From assembly GCF_010550675.1 (NCBI RefSeq), contig NZ_JAAGOA010000009.1, forward strand, positions 1 through 64,000: a stretch of 64,000 bases of DNA, given 5' to 3'. Both the position numbers and the translations under genes were made by a program. Source of the stretch: Phytoactinopolyspora halotolerans (GTDB taxonomy: Bacteria; Actinomycetota; Actinomycetes; Jiangellales; Jiangellaceae). The notes beneath the pieces are model-generated. The model had not been told where the DNA came from. It was given only the letters and a program-made list of their open reading frames with translations, and searched no databases. Position 1 is the stretch's first letter. Each line of letters begins with the position of its first letter. This document shows, in pieces, positions 53,681-64,000 of this stretch.

Positions 53681-53826
53681 GGCGGGTCCTCATCCGGGGT
53701 CGGGTGAAGGCATAGCAATAGTATTAGGGTGTTGCGAAGGGTCAGTCTAGGCAGGATATCCCGGAGAGAAGATAACGAGTTCGCGGCAATTCGCAGTAGT
53801 CGGGATGTGGACGGTAACCTCGCCGC

Positions 53827-54561
53827 GTGCAGCTTCTGTCGTTCCCCAGCCCGGTGCTGGGTACCAACTGTTACATCCTGGCTCGTGAGGGCGGTGATCA
53901 GTGCGTGGTCATCGATCCGGGTATCGGTGTCGACGCCCAGCTGGTGGAGCTGCTCGAGGAGCGGGCACTGCGGCCCGCGGCGGCGCTGGTCACACATGGC
54001 CACGTCGACCACACGTACGGACTCGCCGGGCTGTGCCGCCGCTGGGAGATCCCGGTTTACATCCATGGCGCGGACGAGTATCGGCTGGACGACCCGATCG
54101 GCACGCTGGGCCCGGAACTCGCATCGGCGCTCGGGGCGCTTGCCGACGACTGGTCGCGACCGTCCGACGTGCGGCCGCTGACCGGGGATGAGGACCTCGA
54201 ACTCGCCGGGGTGAGCGTGCGGGTCATGCATGCACCGGGGCACACCGAGGGGTCGACGCTGTACTCCGTGGACCCGCCCTACCCGGCACCCGCACCAGGC
54301 GACGGGGCCGCCGCGCCGTTGGACCAGAACGCTGCGGAGCCACCGTGGCTGTTCACCGGCGACGTGCTGTTCGCCGGCACGATCGGCCGCACGGACCTGC
54401 CCGGAGGCGACACCGAGGTGATGCAGCGCACGTTGCGATGGCTCGCCACCCCGGAGAGCGCGGGCGGGTTGCCCGACGCGATGGCGGTGCTGCCCGGACA
54501 CGGCGAGGGCGACTCCTTGGGCCGGCAGCGATCGGTGAACCCGTTCCTGCGCGACCTATGA
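53827..54561 (+). CDS. MBL-fold metallo-hydrolase (glyoxalase II-like)
   Basis: 244 residues. Metal motif HGHVDH at 57-62, APGHTEGS, FTGDVLFAGTIGRTDLPGGDTEVM and LPGHGEGDSLGRQRSVNPFL are the standard Zn ligands and C-terminal pattern of the YcbL-type glyoxalase II group. A Pro/Ala/Gly-rich insert (156-172) is specific to this protein. Usually found between relA and hisS in actinobacteria, as here. Substrate is probably a thioester. Confidence 0.9.
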   Translation: MQLLSFPSPVLGTNCYILAREGGDQCVVIDPGIGVDAQLVELLEERALRPAAALVTHGHVDHTYGLAGLCRRWEIPVYIHGADEYRLDDPIGTLGPELASALGALADDWSRPSDVRPLTGDEDLELAGVSVRVMHAPGHTEGSTLYSVDPPYPAPAPGDGAAAPLDQNAAEPPWLFTGDVLFAGTIGRTDLPGGDTEVMQRTLRWLATPESAGGLPDAMAVLPGHGEGDSLGRQRSVNPFLRDL

Positions 54562-54674
54562 CGACGGAACCACCGGCGGCCGGCCGGACAGAGACGGCAC
54601 GGCCGGGCACCGTCGACACCGGATCGTGACGCAGAATCGACAACGAGAACAGTGACTCCCGTGAGAAGGATCCC

Positions 54675-55952
54675 GTGAACCAACCGGCATTCCGCGCCCC
54701 GAAGGGCACGTTCGACTTCGTCCCGCCCCGCGGCGAGGCGATCCTGGCCGTCCGCGACGCCATGGCCGAGCCGCTGCGGCATGCCGGGTACGGCTATATC
54801 GAGACGCCGTCGTTCGAAGAGACCGCGCTGTTCGCTCGAGGGGTCGGCGAGTCCACGGACATCGTGACCAAGGAGATGTATTCGTTCACCACCCGCGGCG
54901 GTGACGAGGTGACCTTGCGACCGGAGGGCACCGCACCGGTGCTCCGCGCCGCGCTGGAGAACGGGCTGCACCGGGGCGCGTTGCCGGTGAAGCTGTGGTA
55001 CTCCGGCTCGTACTACCGCTACGAACGGCCACAGAAAGGCCGTTACCGGCACTTCTCCCAGGTCGGGGCGGAGGTGCTCGGCACGGAGGATCCGGCCGTC
55101 GACGCCGAGCTCATCGTCCTGGCGATGGACGCGTACCGGTCGCTGGGCCTGACCGGGGTGCACGTCGTGGTCAACTCGCTCGGCTCGGAGGAGTCACGGC
55201 CGGCTTACCGCGCGGCGCTGCAGGAGTACCTGCGCGGATTGGACCTGGACGAGGACACCGCCCGGCGGGTGGAGATCAATCCGCTGCGGGTACTCGATGA
55301 CAAGCGCCCGGAGATCCAGGCGGCGCTGGCGGACGCGCCCGTCATCAGCGACTTCCTGTCGGCCGCGGATCGCTCCCACCATGACATGGTCCGCTCGCTG
55401 CTCACCGACGCCGGGGTCCCGTACCGGGACGATCCGAGGCTGGTGCGCGGCCTGGACTACTACACCCGCACGCTGTTCGAGTTCGTCCATGAGGGCATCG
55501 GGGCCGCACAGTCGGCCGTCGGCGGCGGCGGCCGGTACGACGGGCTCTCCGAGCTGATCGGCGGCCCGCGGCTGCCCAGCGTGGGCTGGGCGCTCGGCGC
55601 GGACCGGACGCTGCTGGCGATGGAGGCCGAAGGGCTCCCGCTACCGGGCCGCAGCGGCGTCGACGTCTTCGCGGTGCCGCTGGGCGAGGAGGCCGCCCGG
55701 ACGCTGTTCGGCGTGGTGGCGGAGTTGCGGCGCGCCGGCGTACGCGCGGACATGTCCGTCGGCGGCCGCGGGCTGAAGGGCGCGATGAAGGCCGCCGACC
55801 GTAGCGGCGCCCGGCTCGCCGTCGTCATCGGAGAACGGGATCTGGCCGAGAACGTGGCGCAGGTCAAGGATCTCGAGTCGGGTGAGCAACAGGGCGTCGC
55901 GCTCGCCGACGTCCTCGGCCACGTGACGAAACGGCTCGCTTCGCCGGCGTGA
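54675..55952 (+). CDS. hisS: Histidine--tRNA ligase
   Basis: 425 residues from GTG 54675. [14 protein letters not shown], the motif-2 region [55 protein letters not shown] (His-A) and [13 protein letters not shown] (motif 3) are all present, with the C-terminal anticodon domain [26 protein letters not shown]. Single-gene transcription or cotranscription with the MBL gene is possible (113 bp apart). Confidence 0.97.
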   Translation: MNQPAFRAPKGTFDFVPPRGEAILAVRDAMAEPLRHAGYGYIETPSFEETALFARGVGESTDIVTKEMYSFTTRGGDEVTLRPEGTAPVLRAALENGLHRGALPVKLWYSGSYYRYERPQKGRYRHFSQVGAEVLGTEDPAVDAELIVLAMDAYRSLGLTGVHVVVNSLGSEESRPAYRAALQEYLRGLDLDEDTARRVEINPLRVLDDKRPEIQAALADAPVISDFLSAADRSHHDMVRSLLTDAGVPYRDDPRLVRGLDYYTRTLFEFVHEGIGAAQSAVGGGGRYDGLSELIGGPRLPSVGWALGADRTLLAMEAEGLPLPGRSGVDVFAVPLGEEAARTLFGVVAELRRAGVRADMSVGGRGLKGAMKAADRSGARLAVVIGERDLAENVAQVKDLESGEQQGVALADVLGHVTKRLASPA

Positions 55953-56084
55953 AGAGTCGCCGGTCCGGGTCGCAGCTGCGGTGTAGCTGAGGTAACGGTC
56001 GTGTGACCGGTCGTTCCAGCTCTGGTCAAAACGCGCTCCGCGCGGCAGGATGTGCCCCGACCCGAGCACTGAAGGAGCTGCTGC

Positions 56085-57521
56085 ATGGACAGTGTGAACG
56101 ATTTTCTGAGCCGGGCGTCCGGCTTGGTCTGGGGCGGCGAGATCTGGGGAGGTTACGACTTCTTCGGGATCCTCATCCCGCTCCTGCTGGGAACGGGCCT
56201 TTACCTGACCTTCCGTCTGAGCGCGATCCAGTTTCGTACGCTGGGGCGGGCGCTGCGGCTCGGTCTGCTCAAGCGCAAGGATCCTCAAGGTGAGGGCGAC
56301 ATCACCCATTACGAGGCGCTGACGACGGCGCTCGCCGCCACCGTCGGCGTCGGCAACATCGCAGGCGTCGCCGGCGCCATCTACCTCGGTGGACCGGGTG
56401 CGCTGTTCTGGATGTGGATCACCGGCCTGGTCGGTATGGCCACCAAGTACTGCGAAGCCTTCCTGGGGGTGAAGTTCCGGCACACGGACGCGGCGGGAGA
56501 GCAGAGCGGAGGCCCGCAAACCTACCTGACCCGCGGGATCAAGGGTCGGCTCGGCCCCATTCTGGGCGTGACGTTCGCCGTATTCGCCATCCTGGCCAGC
56601 TTCGGCATCGGGAACATGACCCAGTCGAACACGGTCGCCAGCACGGCGGACGACTCCTGGGGCGTGCCGACCTGGCTCACCGGGCTGATTCTCACCGTCG
56701 CCGCCGCCGCGGTGATCTTGGGCGGCATCAAGGTGATCGGCCGGGTCACCGCGGCGTTCGTGCCGCTGATGATCGTGATCTATCTGCTCGCCGGCACGTG
56801 GGTGCTGCTGGCGAACGTCGGCGAGCTGCCGGACGCGATCGAGCTCATCTTCACCGATGCGTTCACCGGCACCTCCGCGGTGGGTGGCTTCCTCGGCGCG
56901 GGATTCCTGTTGGCGCTGCGTTACGGCGTCGCCCGCGGCATCTTCTCCAACGAGTCGGGCCTGGGCACCGGTGGCATCGCGGCCGCCGCCGCGAAGACCA
57001 CGCATCCGGTCCGGCAGGCGCTGGTGTCGATGACGCAGACGTTCATCGACACCATCGTCGTGGTGACCTTCACCGGTCTGGTGATCGTCGTCACCGGCGC
57101 CTGGCAGAGCGGCCGGGATGGCGCCCCGATGACGTCGCTGGCCTTCCAGGACGGCTTGCCGGGCGGTTGGGGCGACAATGTGGTGGCCCTGAGCGTGGCG
57201 TTCTTCGCGTTCTCCACCCTGCTCGGCTGGTCCTACTACGGCGAACGCAATGTGGAACGCCTGGTGGGCCGGGTCGGCGTCATGCCGTATCGGGCCGTGT
57301 TCGTCGTGGTCGTCTTCGTCGGGGCGGTGACCGAACTGGAGACCGTCTGGACGTTCTCCGACGTCATGAACGGTCTGATGGCGCTGCCGAACCTGATCGG
57401 CCTGCTGATTCTCGCCGGTCTGGTCGCCCGGGAGACGCGTGAGTACCTGAACAGCCCCGAGGGCATGATGCTGAAGGAGCCACGCCGGGGACGCGGACCG
57501 GAGGAAGAGGACAAGGTCTGA
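56085..57521 (+). CDS. Alanine/glycine:cation symporter (AgcS family)
   Basis: 478 residues, about ten membrane helices. The family signatures VGNIAGVAGAIYLGGPGALFWMWITG and SNESGLGTGGIAAAAAKTTHPVRQALVSM (Asn/Ser-rich sodium-site helix) are intact. It carries alanine or glycine with sodium. AAGGAGC stands seven bases before the ATG at 56085. A very strong hairpin ends the gene. Confidence 0.93.
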   Translation: MDSVNDFLSRASGLVWGGEIWGGYDFFGILIPLLLGTGLYLTFRLSAIQFRTLGRALRLGLLKRKDPQGEGDITHYEALTTALAATVGVGNIAGVAGAIYLGGPGALFWMWITGLVGMATKYCEAFLGVKFRHTDAAGEQSGGPQTYLTRGIKGRLGPILGVTFAVFAILASFGIGNMTQSNTVASTADDSWGVPTWLTGLILTVAAAAVILGGIKVIGRVTAAFVPLMIVIYLLAGTWVLLANVGELPDAIELIFTDAFTGTSAVGGFLGAGFLLALRYGVARGIFSNESGLGTGGIAAAAAKTTHPVRQALVSMTQTFIDTIVVVTFTGLVIVVTGAWQSGRDGAPMTSLAFQDGLPGGWGDNVVALSVAFFAFSTLLGWSYYGERNVERLVGRVGVMPYRAVFVVVVFVGAVTELETVWTFSDVMNGLMALPNLIGLLILAGLVARETREYLNSPEGMMLKEPRRGRGPEEEDKV

Positions 57522-57530
57522 CCGGTGGCC

Positions 57531-57584
57531 GATGATCATCAACGGGTGGACCGGTCACAGGACGGCCACCCGTTGATGATCATC
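57531..57584. terminator. Perfect 19-bp stem terminator after the symporter gene
   Basis: GATGATCATCAACGGGTGG (57531-57549) and its exact complement (57566-57584) enclose a 16-nt loop. It starts nine bases after the symporter stop. The palindrome is symmetrical and AT-rich at its base, unlike the surrounding DNA; no T-run follows. Confidence 0.75.
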
Positions 57585-57733
57585 AGCGGCGGTGGAATCC
57601 AAGTCGCGTCCGGGCGGCCGACTTACGTAGGATCGCAGGCGGTGCGTGTGCTGCCCGCTCGCTGCGCGTAGCGCAGACGACGACACACGACCACACACGT
57701 TTGACCGACTGACCGCCTGAGAGGATCCTTCAC

Positions 57734-59497
<1,764 letters not shown>

Positions 59498-59556
59498 TCC
59501 CGGGGTTCGTTTTTCGGCGGTCCCGTCGGCTGTGCGCGCCAGGATAGCGTAGGCGC

Positions 59557-60753
59557 ATGGTGCCAAGCCTCGATCAGCGTCTCATCGACATCGCCGCCTC
59601 GGCGATCGACTCGGATCTGGTGGAGTTGCGCCGGGCGATCCATCGCTATCCGGAGCGGGCGGGCCCCGAGCGCGAGAACGCTGCGCTCGTCGCCGGACGG
59701 CTGCGCGACGCCGGTCTGGACGTCCGTGCGGGTGTCAGTGGTCACGGCGTCGTCGCGGTGGTGCACGGGTCCGAGCCGGGCCCGCTCATCGCCTACCGGG
59801 CGGACATGGACGCGGTGCGCGACGACGAGTTGTTCGACAGCGACATCCGCTCACGCGTGCCTGGCGTAGCGCACCTGTGCGGGCACGATATCCATACGGC
59901 CGTCGGCGTCGGCGTCGCGGAGACACTCGCGGCGCTGCGCGACCGGTTTCACGGCAGCGTCGCCTTCCTCTTCCAGCCCGCGGAGGAGACGCTCGACGGT
60001 GCACGGGCGATGATCGACGAGGGGGTGCTGGACGACCTGCAACCCGTCGAGATCTACGCGATCCACTGCGGGCCGACACCCGCCGGTACGATCTCCGTGT
60101 TGCCGGGCGTGGGCCAGCCGGGCCACGACGGCTTTCACGTGGACATGACCGGCCCGGGGGCCGCCGAACGAGCACACGAGATCCGCGCCGCAGTACTCAA
60201 GCTGGCGACGCTGCCGCCATTGCACGAGCTCGGCCGGGACGGGCTGGAACGGATCACCGAGCCCGACGGCCCGTTCGCCCGGTTCGTCGTCGCCCGGTCA
60301 TGGGTCGAATCCGCGTCCGACGACGGCGCGCGGCTGAACGCGATGTTCCGGGCATGGCCGCAGGAACGCTACGCGGAGTTGCGTCAACAGAGCGCGGACA
60401 TCGTCACGACGGTCTGCGGGACGGAGATCGCCGAGCGCATCGTGTTCTGGGGTGAGCCGTTTCCGGCGATGGTGTGCGACGCGAAACTGAGCGAACAGGC
60501 TGGCGAGTACTTCGGATCGGTGCTGGGCCCGGAGAACATCAGCGTCCTGCGCGGGTTCTTCCCGTACAACGGTGAGGACTTCGCGCTGTTCCTCGACCGG
60601 ATCCCGGGAGCGATGTTCTACCTGGGTGTCTCCAACGAGTCGGCGGGGCAACTCGGCGTGCCACACGCCCCGACGTTCAGCGCGGACGAGAGCGCCATCG
60701 GCATCGGGACCCGTGCTGTGGCCGGGTGGTTGGGCTCGCGTCTCGGTCCATAG
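59557..60753 (+). CDS. M20D-family amidohydrolase
   Basis: 398 residues. Zinc-site motifs: ELRRAIHRYPERAGPERENAAL, AYRADMDAV, HLCGHDIHTAVGVGVAE (usual CGHDGHT, here Ile), FLFQPAEETLDGARAMIDEGVL and GEDFALFLDRIPGAMFYLG. Such enzymes hydrolyse N-acyl amino acids, indole acetyl-amino acids or hippurate. It lies 135 bp upstream of an NMT1-type binding-protein gene and may process the imported compound. Confidence 0.9.
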   Translation: MVPSLDQRLIDIAASAIDSDLVELRRAIHRYPERAGPERENAALVAGRLRDAGLDVRAGVSGHGVVAVVHGSEPGPLIAYRADMDAVRDDELFDSDIRSRVPGVAHLCGHDIHTAVGVGVAETLAALRDRFHGSVAFLFQPAEETLDGARAMIDEGVLDDLQPVEIYAIHCGPTPAGTISVLPGVGQPGHDGFHVDMTGPGAAERAHEIRAAVLKLATLPPLHELGRDGLERITEPDGPFARFVVARSWVESASDDGARLNAMFRAWPQERYAELRQQSADIVTTVCGTEIAERIVFWGEPFPAMVCDAKLSEQAGEYFGSVLGPENISVLRGFFPYNGEDFALFLDRIPGAMFYLGVSNESAGQLGVPHAPTFSADESAIGIGTRAVAGWLGSRLGP

Positions 60754-60887
60754 CGTCCGTGTATGGCCGCGATAGCGACATGAGGCGTTCACATATGGGC
60801 CGTACCGCACGATCATGGGAGCCCACGTGCGACGGTGCGCGATGCTGTCAGAGCCGACACCGCACGGTCGCGCAGGAAGGTCGGGTC

Positions 60888-61877
60888 ATGAGGCGAGAAG
60901 CGATCACTGCGGGCATCACCGTCGCGGCGTTGAGCATGGCGGCATGCTCTGCGGCGGAGGGCGGCGGCGATGACGGGGAGGCGTCCCCGGACGGGCTCAC
61001 GCCGGTGACGATGGGCGTCGTCGTCACCACCAGCACCGTGCCGATCTATGTCGCGCAATCGGAGGGCATCTTCGCCGATCACGGGCTTGAGGTCGAGCTG
61101 GAGTCCGTGCAGAACTTCGCCGCCGCGGCGCCGTCGCTCCTGAACGGTCAGATCAACTTCGCCACCGCGGCCACCGCGCCGGTGGTCAAGGCCATCGACC
61201 AGGGCATGCCGCTGCTCGCCGTCGCCGGGACGAGCGCCACGGTCGAGGATCCGCGGGCCGAGGGAAACCAGCTCGTGGTGCGCACCGACAGCGGCATCAC
61301 CGACATCGTCGACATGGCCGGCCACACGATCGGCACGAACGCCGTCGGCTCGGGCCCCCATGCCGCCATGCTGGCGTCCTACCTACGCGCCGGTGGTGAC
61401 CCCGACGCCGTCGAGTGGGTCGTGATGCCGATGAACGAGCAGGTCGCGGCACTCGAGTCAGGTGAACTCGACGCGGCCGTGCTCGCCGAGCCGTTCACCG
61501 GTATGGCCCTGTCCGACGGACACGAGGCGATCTTCTCCGCCTACCGCGAACCGGGCTACGAGATCATGGAACCGGACGAACCCTACGTCGTCCTGCTCTC
61601 CTCGGAGAGCTATCTCGCCGAGAACGCCGAGGTCGCAGGGCGAGTCAGGGACGCGATCATCGAAGCCAACCAGGTGGCCGCGGAGGATCCCGATCTTGTG
61701 ATCGAGCTCCTGGTGTCGGAGGCCGGGATGGACCCCGACGTCGCCGAACAGATCGCGCTGCCGGGATTCAACGGCGTTCTGACCGGGAATGAGATGCAGG
61801 CGATCGGCGACGCCATGTATGAGGCGGGCATGATCGAGCAGCCGTTCGACGGTAGCGCCTCCATCTGGGAGCCGTGA
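60888..61877 (+). CDS. NMT1/SsuA-type ABC transporter substrate-binding lipoprotein
   Basis: 329 residues. The ATG at 60888 is preceded by AGGAAGG seven bases upstream. Lipobox LSMAAC with Cys20. The mature part PIYVAQSEGIFADHGLEVELESVQNFA, LLNGQINFATAATAPVVKAI and LESGELDAAVLAEPF places it with the NrtA/SsuA/THI5 class. Known ligands in the class are sulfonates, taurine, thiamine precursors and amidines; here the ligand is unknown. Ends 6 bp from the stop of the opposite-strand LysR gene, which separates it from its permeases. Confidence 0.9.
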   Translation: MRREAITAGITVAALSMAACSAAEGGGDDGEASPDGLTPVTMGVVVTTSTVPIYVAQSEGIFADHGLEVELESVQNFAAAAPSLLNGQINFATAATAPVVKAIDQGMPLLAVAGTSATVEDPRAEGNQLVVRTDSGITDIVDMAGHTIGTNAVGSGPHAAMLASYLRAGGDPDAVEWVVMPMNEQVAALESGELDAAVLAEPFTGMALSDGHEAIFSAYREPGYEIMEPDEPYVVLLSSESYLAENAEVAGRVRDAIIEANQVAAEDPDLVIELLVSEAGMDPDVAEQIALPGFNGVLTGNEMQAIGDAMYEAGMIEQPFDGSASIWEP

Positions 61878-61883
61878 CGCCGC

Positions 61884-62855
61884 TCAGCTCCGCGTATGGC
61901 CGCGCTCGTCGTGCTCGTCGCGCTCACCGTGCTCGACGCCTTCGTCGCGCTCGGCTGCGGCCGCGAATGCGGCCTCACGAAAGCGGCGGATCGTCGGCAT
62001 GTCCTGCCGGTCGGCGCGATAGACGGCCGACGCCTCGAGCGGACGAGGACCGTCGGCGATGCGCCGGAGGACCACGCGATCGGGGTGGATCAGGCTTCGG
62101 ACGCTCTCCGGCATGATCGAGACGTACAGGCCGGCGGTGATCAGGGGGATGGCCTCTTGCATGCTCGGCACATCCCGGATCCGTGGAGGCGGCAGCCCCG
62201 CGCGCTCGAATGCGTAGAGCAGACCGACGCGGATGCCGTCCCGCATCGATCTCCCCGGAACCGCGAACTCCAGGTGGGCGATCTCGGAGAGGCGGATCGG
62301 GCCGTCGCCCTGCTCGTACGACGGCGGCAGCACCGCGATCATCTCCAGTGTCGCGATGAAGTCGACGGCGATGCTCTCGTGATAGAGGGTGCGGATGTCC
62401 TCCGTCGAGGATGTCGCCACCAGGCCGGCGTCGGTCTTCTGTGAGATCACCGCTTCGATGACCGTGAGCGGGTCGGCCTCGTGAACGGAGACGTCGAGGT
62501 CAGCGCTGTCGCTGGTCAACTCCTGCAGCATCCGGGGGAGGAACGCGCCGCTCAGAGTCGGGGTGCAGCTGATCTCCAGCGTCCCCGATCGGCCGCTTTC
62601 GATCGCCGCGATCCGCCTGCGCAGCTCTCGTTCCTGTACCAGCGCACGCTCGGCCAGCCGCAGGACCTCCGCGCCGGTCGCGGTCAACGTCACGCCGCGC
62701 GAGGTCCGGGTGAGCAGCCGGCTGCCCAGATCCGACTCCAGCTGGGCGATCGCGGCGCTCAACGGTGGCTGGGTCATGTACAGCTCGGCGGCGGCACGGG
62801 AGAAGGACCCCATGCGCGCGACGACGCTGAAATAGCGCAGCTGCCGTAGCTCCAT
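61884..62855 (-). CDS. LysR-family transcriptional regulator
   Basis: 323 residues. Winged helix-turn-helix MELRQLRYFSVVARMGSFSRAAAELYMTQPPLSAAIAQLESDLG is at 1-45, and the linker helix and the LysR substrate domain follow (EISCTPTLSGAFLPRML onwards). The C-terminus is charged (repeated EH and DE). It diverges from the permease gene with a 102-bp gap and probably controls this transporter and itself. Confidence 0.93.
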   Translation of the reverse strand: MELRQLRYFSVVARMGSFSRAAAELYMTQPPLSAAIAQLESDLGSRLLTRTSRGVTLTATGAEVLRLAERALVQERELRRRIAAIESGRSGTLEISCTPTLSGAFLPRMLQELTSDSADLDVSVHEADPLTVIEAVISQKTDAGLVATSSTEDIRTLYHESIAVDFIATLEMIAVLPPSYEQGDGPIRLSEIAHLEFAVPGRSMRDGIRVGLLYAFERAGLPPPRIRDVPSMQEAIPLITAGLYVSIMPESVRSLIHPDRVVLRRIADGPRPLEASAVYRADRQDMPTIRRFREAAFAAAAERDEGVEHGERDEHDERGHTRS

Positions 62856-62861
62856 ACACAG

Positions 62862-62878
62862 ACTATATAGCTGGTAGT
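62862..62878. promoter_or_regulatory. Possible LysR binding site
   Basis: ACTATATAGCTGGTAGT has ACTA/TAGT ends in inverted order with a T-N11-A-type core. It is just upstream of the LysR start in the divergent gap. Only weak support. Confidence 0.3.
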
Positions 62879-62957
62879 GGTAAATGCGCCTTGCCGCAAT
62901 AGCCCGGATGGACCACGGTTGAAGAGCCGGAGGTCAGCCGAGCGATGGAGCAGGCGA

Positions 62958-63773
62958 ATGAGTCAGGTGGTCGTGAACCGACACCCCCGTGGGACGCTGT
63001 CCCGACAGGCGGAGCTGACGCTGGGCGCGGTCGGCCTCGCCGGCCTCATCCTGCTCTGGCAGGTCGCCAGCGTGGCCAGCCTGCTCTCCGAACGGGTCGT
63101 CCCCGCCCCCACCGACGTGGCCGGCGCGCTGGGACGGCTGTCCGTCACCGCCGACTTCTGGGGTGCGGTGTGGGCCACGGTGTCGATCACCGTCATCGCG
63201 ATGGTGGTGATCCTTCTCATCGCCGTCCCCACCGCGATGGCCATCCACGCCAGCCGGTTCGTCGAGCACTCCACCTGGTTCCTCATCGAGTTCCTCAAGC
63301 CGATCCCCGGTGTGGCGCTCATCCCGCTGGCGCTTCTGCTCTGGGGCCCCACCGACGGCGTCAAGCTCTTCCTCATCGTGTTCGGGTCTCTGTGGCCGAT
63401 GCTCACCCAACTCGTCTACGGTCTGCGTGAGATCCCCGGTCTCGCGCTGGAGATGGCGCGCGTCTACCGATTCGGGTTCTGGCAGCGTATCCACCGGATC
63501 ACCATCCCGAGCGTGCTGCCCTTCACGCTCACCGGGCTGCGGATCTCGGTGACGATCGCCCTGATCATCGCCATCGTCACCGAGTACATCGTCGGGATGT
63601 CGGGACTGGGCTCCCTGCTCGCGCTGGCACAGCTCAACGGCGTCGTCGACCAGGCCTTCGCGCTCCTGCTGGTCTCCGGGCTGCTCGGCCTCGGGTTCAG
63701 CGGCTCGGTGGCCGCTCTCTCGGGTCCGTTGCTGTTCTGGCACCCCTCGCAGCGCGAGAGGAGGAACGGATGA
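62958..63773 (+). CDS. ABC transporter permease (SsuC/TauC type)
   Basis: 271 residues. Six membrane helices; first helix VGLAGLILLWQVASVASLL, then LSVTADFWGAVWATVSITVIAMVVIL. Coupling motif LALEMARVYRFGFWQRIHRITIPSVLPF is the EAA loop. It pairs with the second permease that follows with a short overlap. ATG 62958 is used; upstream codons lie in the divergent regulatory gap. Confidence 0.92.
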   Translation: MSQVVVNRHPRGTLSRQAELTLGAVGLAGLILLWQVASVASLLSERVVPAPTDVAGALGRLSVTADFWGAVWATVSITVIAMVVILLIAVPTAMAIHASRFVEHSTWFLIEFLKPIPGVALIPLALLLWGPTDGVKLFLIVFGSLWPMLTQLVYGLREIPGLALEMARVYRFGFWQRIHRITIPSVLPFTLTGLRISVTIALIIAIVTEYIVGMSGLGSLLALAQLNGVVDQAFALLLVSGLLGLGFSGSVAALSGPLLFWHPSQRERRNG

Positions 63774-64000
63774 TGGCCACGACCACACCGGGCGGCTGGC
63801 GCCTGCTCCTGTTGCGCGGCTGGCTGCCTGTCACGCTCGTCGCGCTGTGGTGGACTCTCAGCGCGGGCAGCGAAGCGCTGTATTTCCCGCCGCTGCAGGA
63901 GATCCTCACCACCCTCGTGGACGAATGGATCCTCGGCCCGCGCTGGCGCAGCGACCTGCTGCCGAGTCTGGCGAACTTCACGATCGGCTTCGGCACCTCC
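63770..64000 (+). CDS. Second ABC transporter permease, cut by the window end
   Basis: 77 codons visible from the ATG at 63770 (a second ATG directly follows at 63773). LLLRGWLPVTLVALWWTLSAG is a membrane segment, followed by FPPLQEILTTLVDEWI, the periplasmic part typical of SsuC-like permeases. The start overlaps the previous stop by four bases (ATGATG), so both permeases are coupled. An ATPase gene is expected beyond the right edge. Confidence 0.85.
   Translation, partial: MMATTTPGGWRLLLLRGWLPVTLVALWWTLSAGSEALYFPPLQEILTTLVDEWILGPRWRSDLLPSLANFTIGFGTS

Overview
The window is GC-rich, densely coded actinobacterial chromosome. It holds 54 protein genes (two cut by the window ends) and no rRNA or tRNA that I could recognise. 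The actinobacterial assignment rests on mycothiol ligase mshC with its partner families (MSMEG_4193-type phosphatase, DUF3090, SCO1664 family), the hemE/hemG/hemQ coproporphyrin-type heme genes, DUF3000 with RNase D, a DUF222/HNH (13E12-type) protein, and IdeR-like and LexA-like operators. The genus cannot be fixed from the sequence; a Jiangella-like high-GC actinomycete is only a guess.

Layout. 1-7.2 kb (mostly minus): a very long DUF222/HNH protein cut by the left edge, a fadA-fadB beta-oxidation pair, a 188-bp palindromic element carrying two identical operator-like sites, and an AlkD-type DNA repair protein. 7.5-15.5 kb: FAD oxidoreductase, RNase D and DUF3000 (overlapping), then hemE, a DUF4349 lipoprotein, hemG and hemQ. 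15.5-22.8 kb: a minimal GntR regulator beside a gene-poor stretch, M20 peptidase, DUF5703, an unknown gene, a secreted metallophosphatase-like protein, an aldo/keto reductase and UppP. 23-28.7 kb: a complete five-gene peptide-type ABC importer. 28.7-29.6 kb: a non-coding mosaic of three unrelated tandem-repeat families. 29.6-35 kb: a secreted coiled-coil/M23 peptidase and the four-gene cluster ending in mshC.

34.8-52.2 kb is the conserved pdxS-pdxT-yebC ... ruvCAB-yajC-apt-relA neighbourhood, altered in two ways. About 8.5 kb between yebC and ruvC holds a ferric-iron-type ABC importer, an unusual 948-residue adenylation/carrier/membrane-acyltransferase fusion and an esterase; a strong IdeR/DtxR-like box lies upstream of the minus-strand operon. 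Between yajC and apt, the secD and secF genes expected from the usual actinobacterial order are missing. 52.3-59.5 kb: DUF349 protein, MBL hydrolase, hisS, alanine/glycine symporter and aspS. 59.5-64 kb: an M20D amidohydrolase with an NMT1/SsuA-type ABC importer whose binding-protein and permease genes are separated by an opposite-strand LysR gene; the second permease runs off the right edge.

The most interesting items are the iron-box operon with the adenylation-carrier-acyltransferase fusion, the palindromic twin-operator element upstream of fadA, the 42-bp hairpin array and 29/32-bp repeats at 28.7-29.6 kb, and the yajC-apt junction without secDF.
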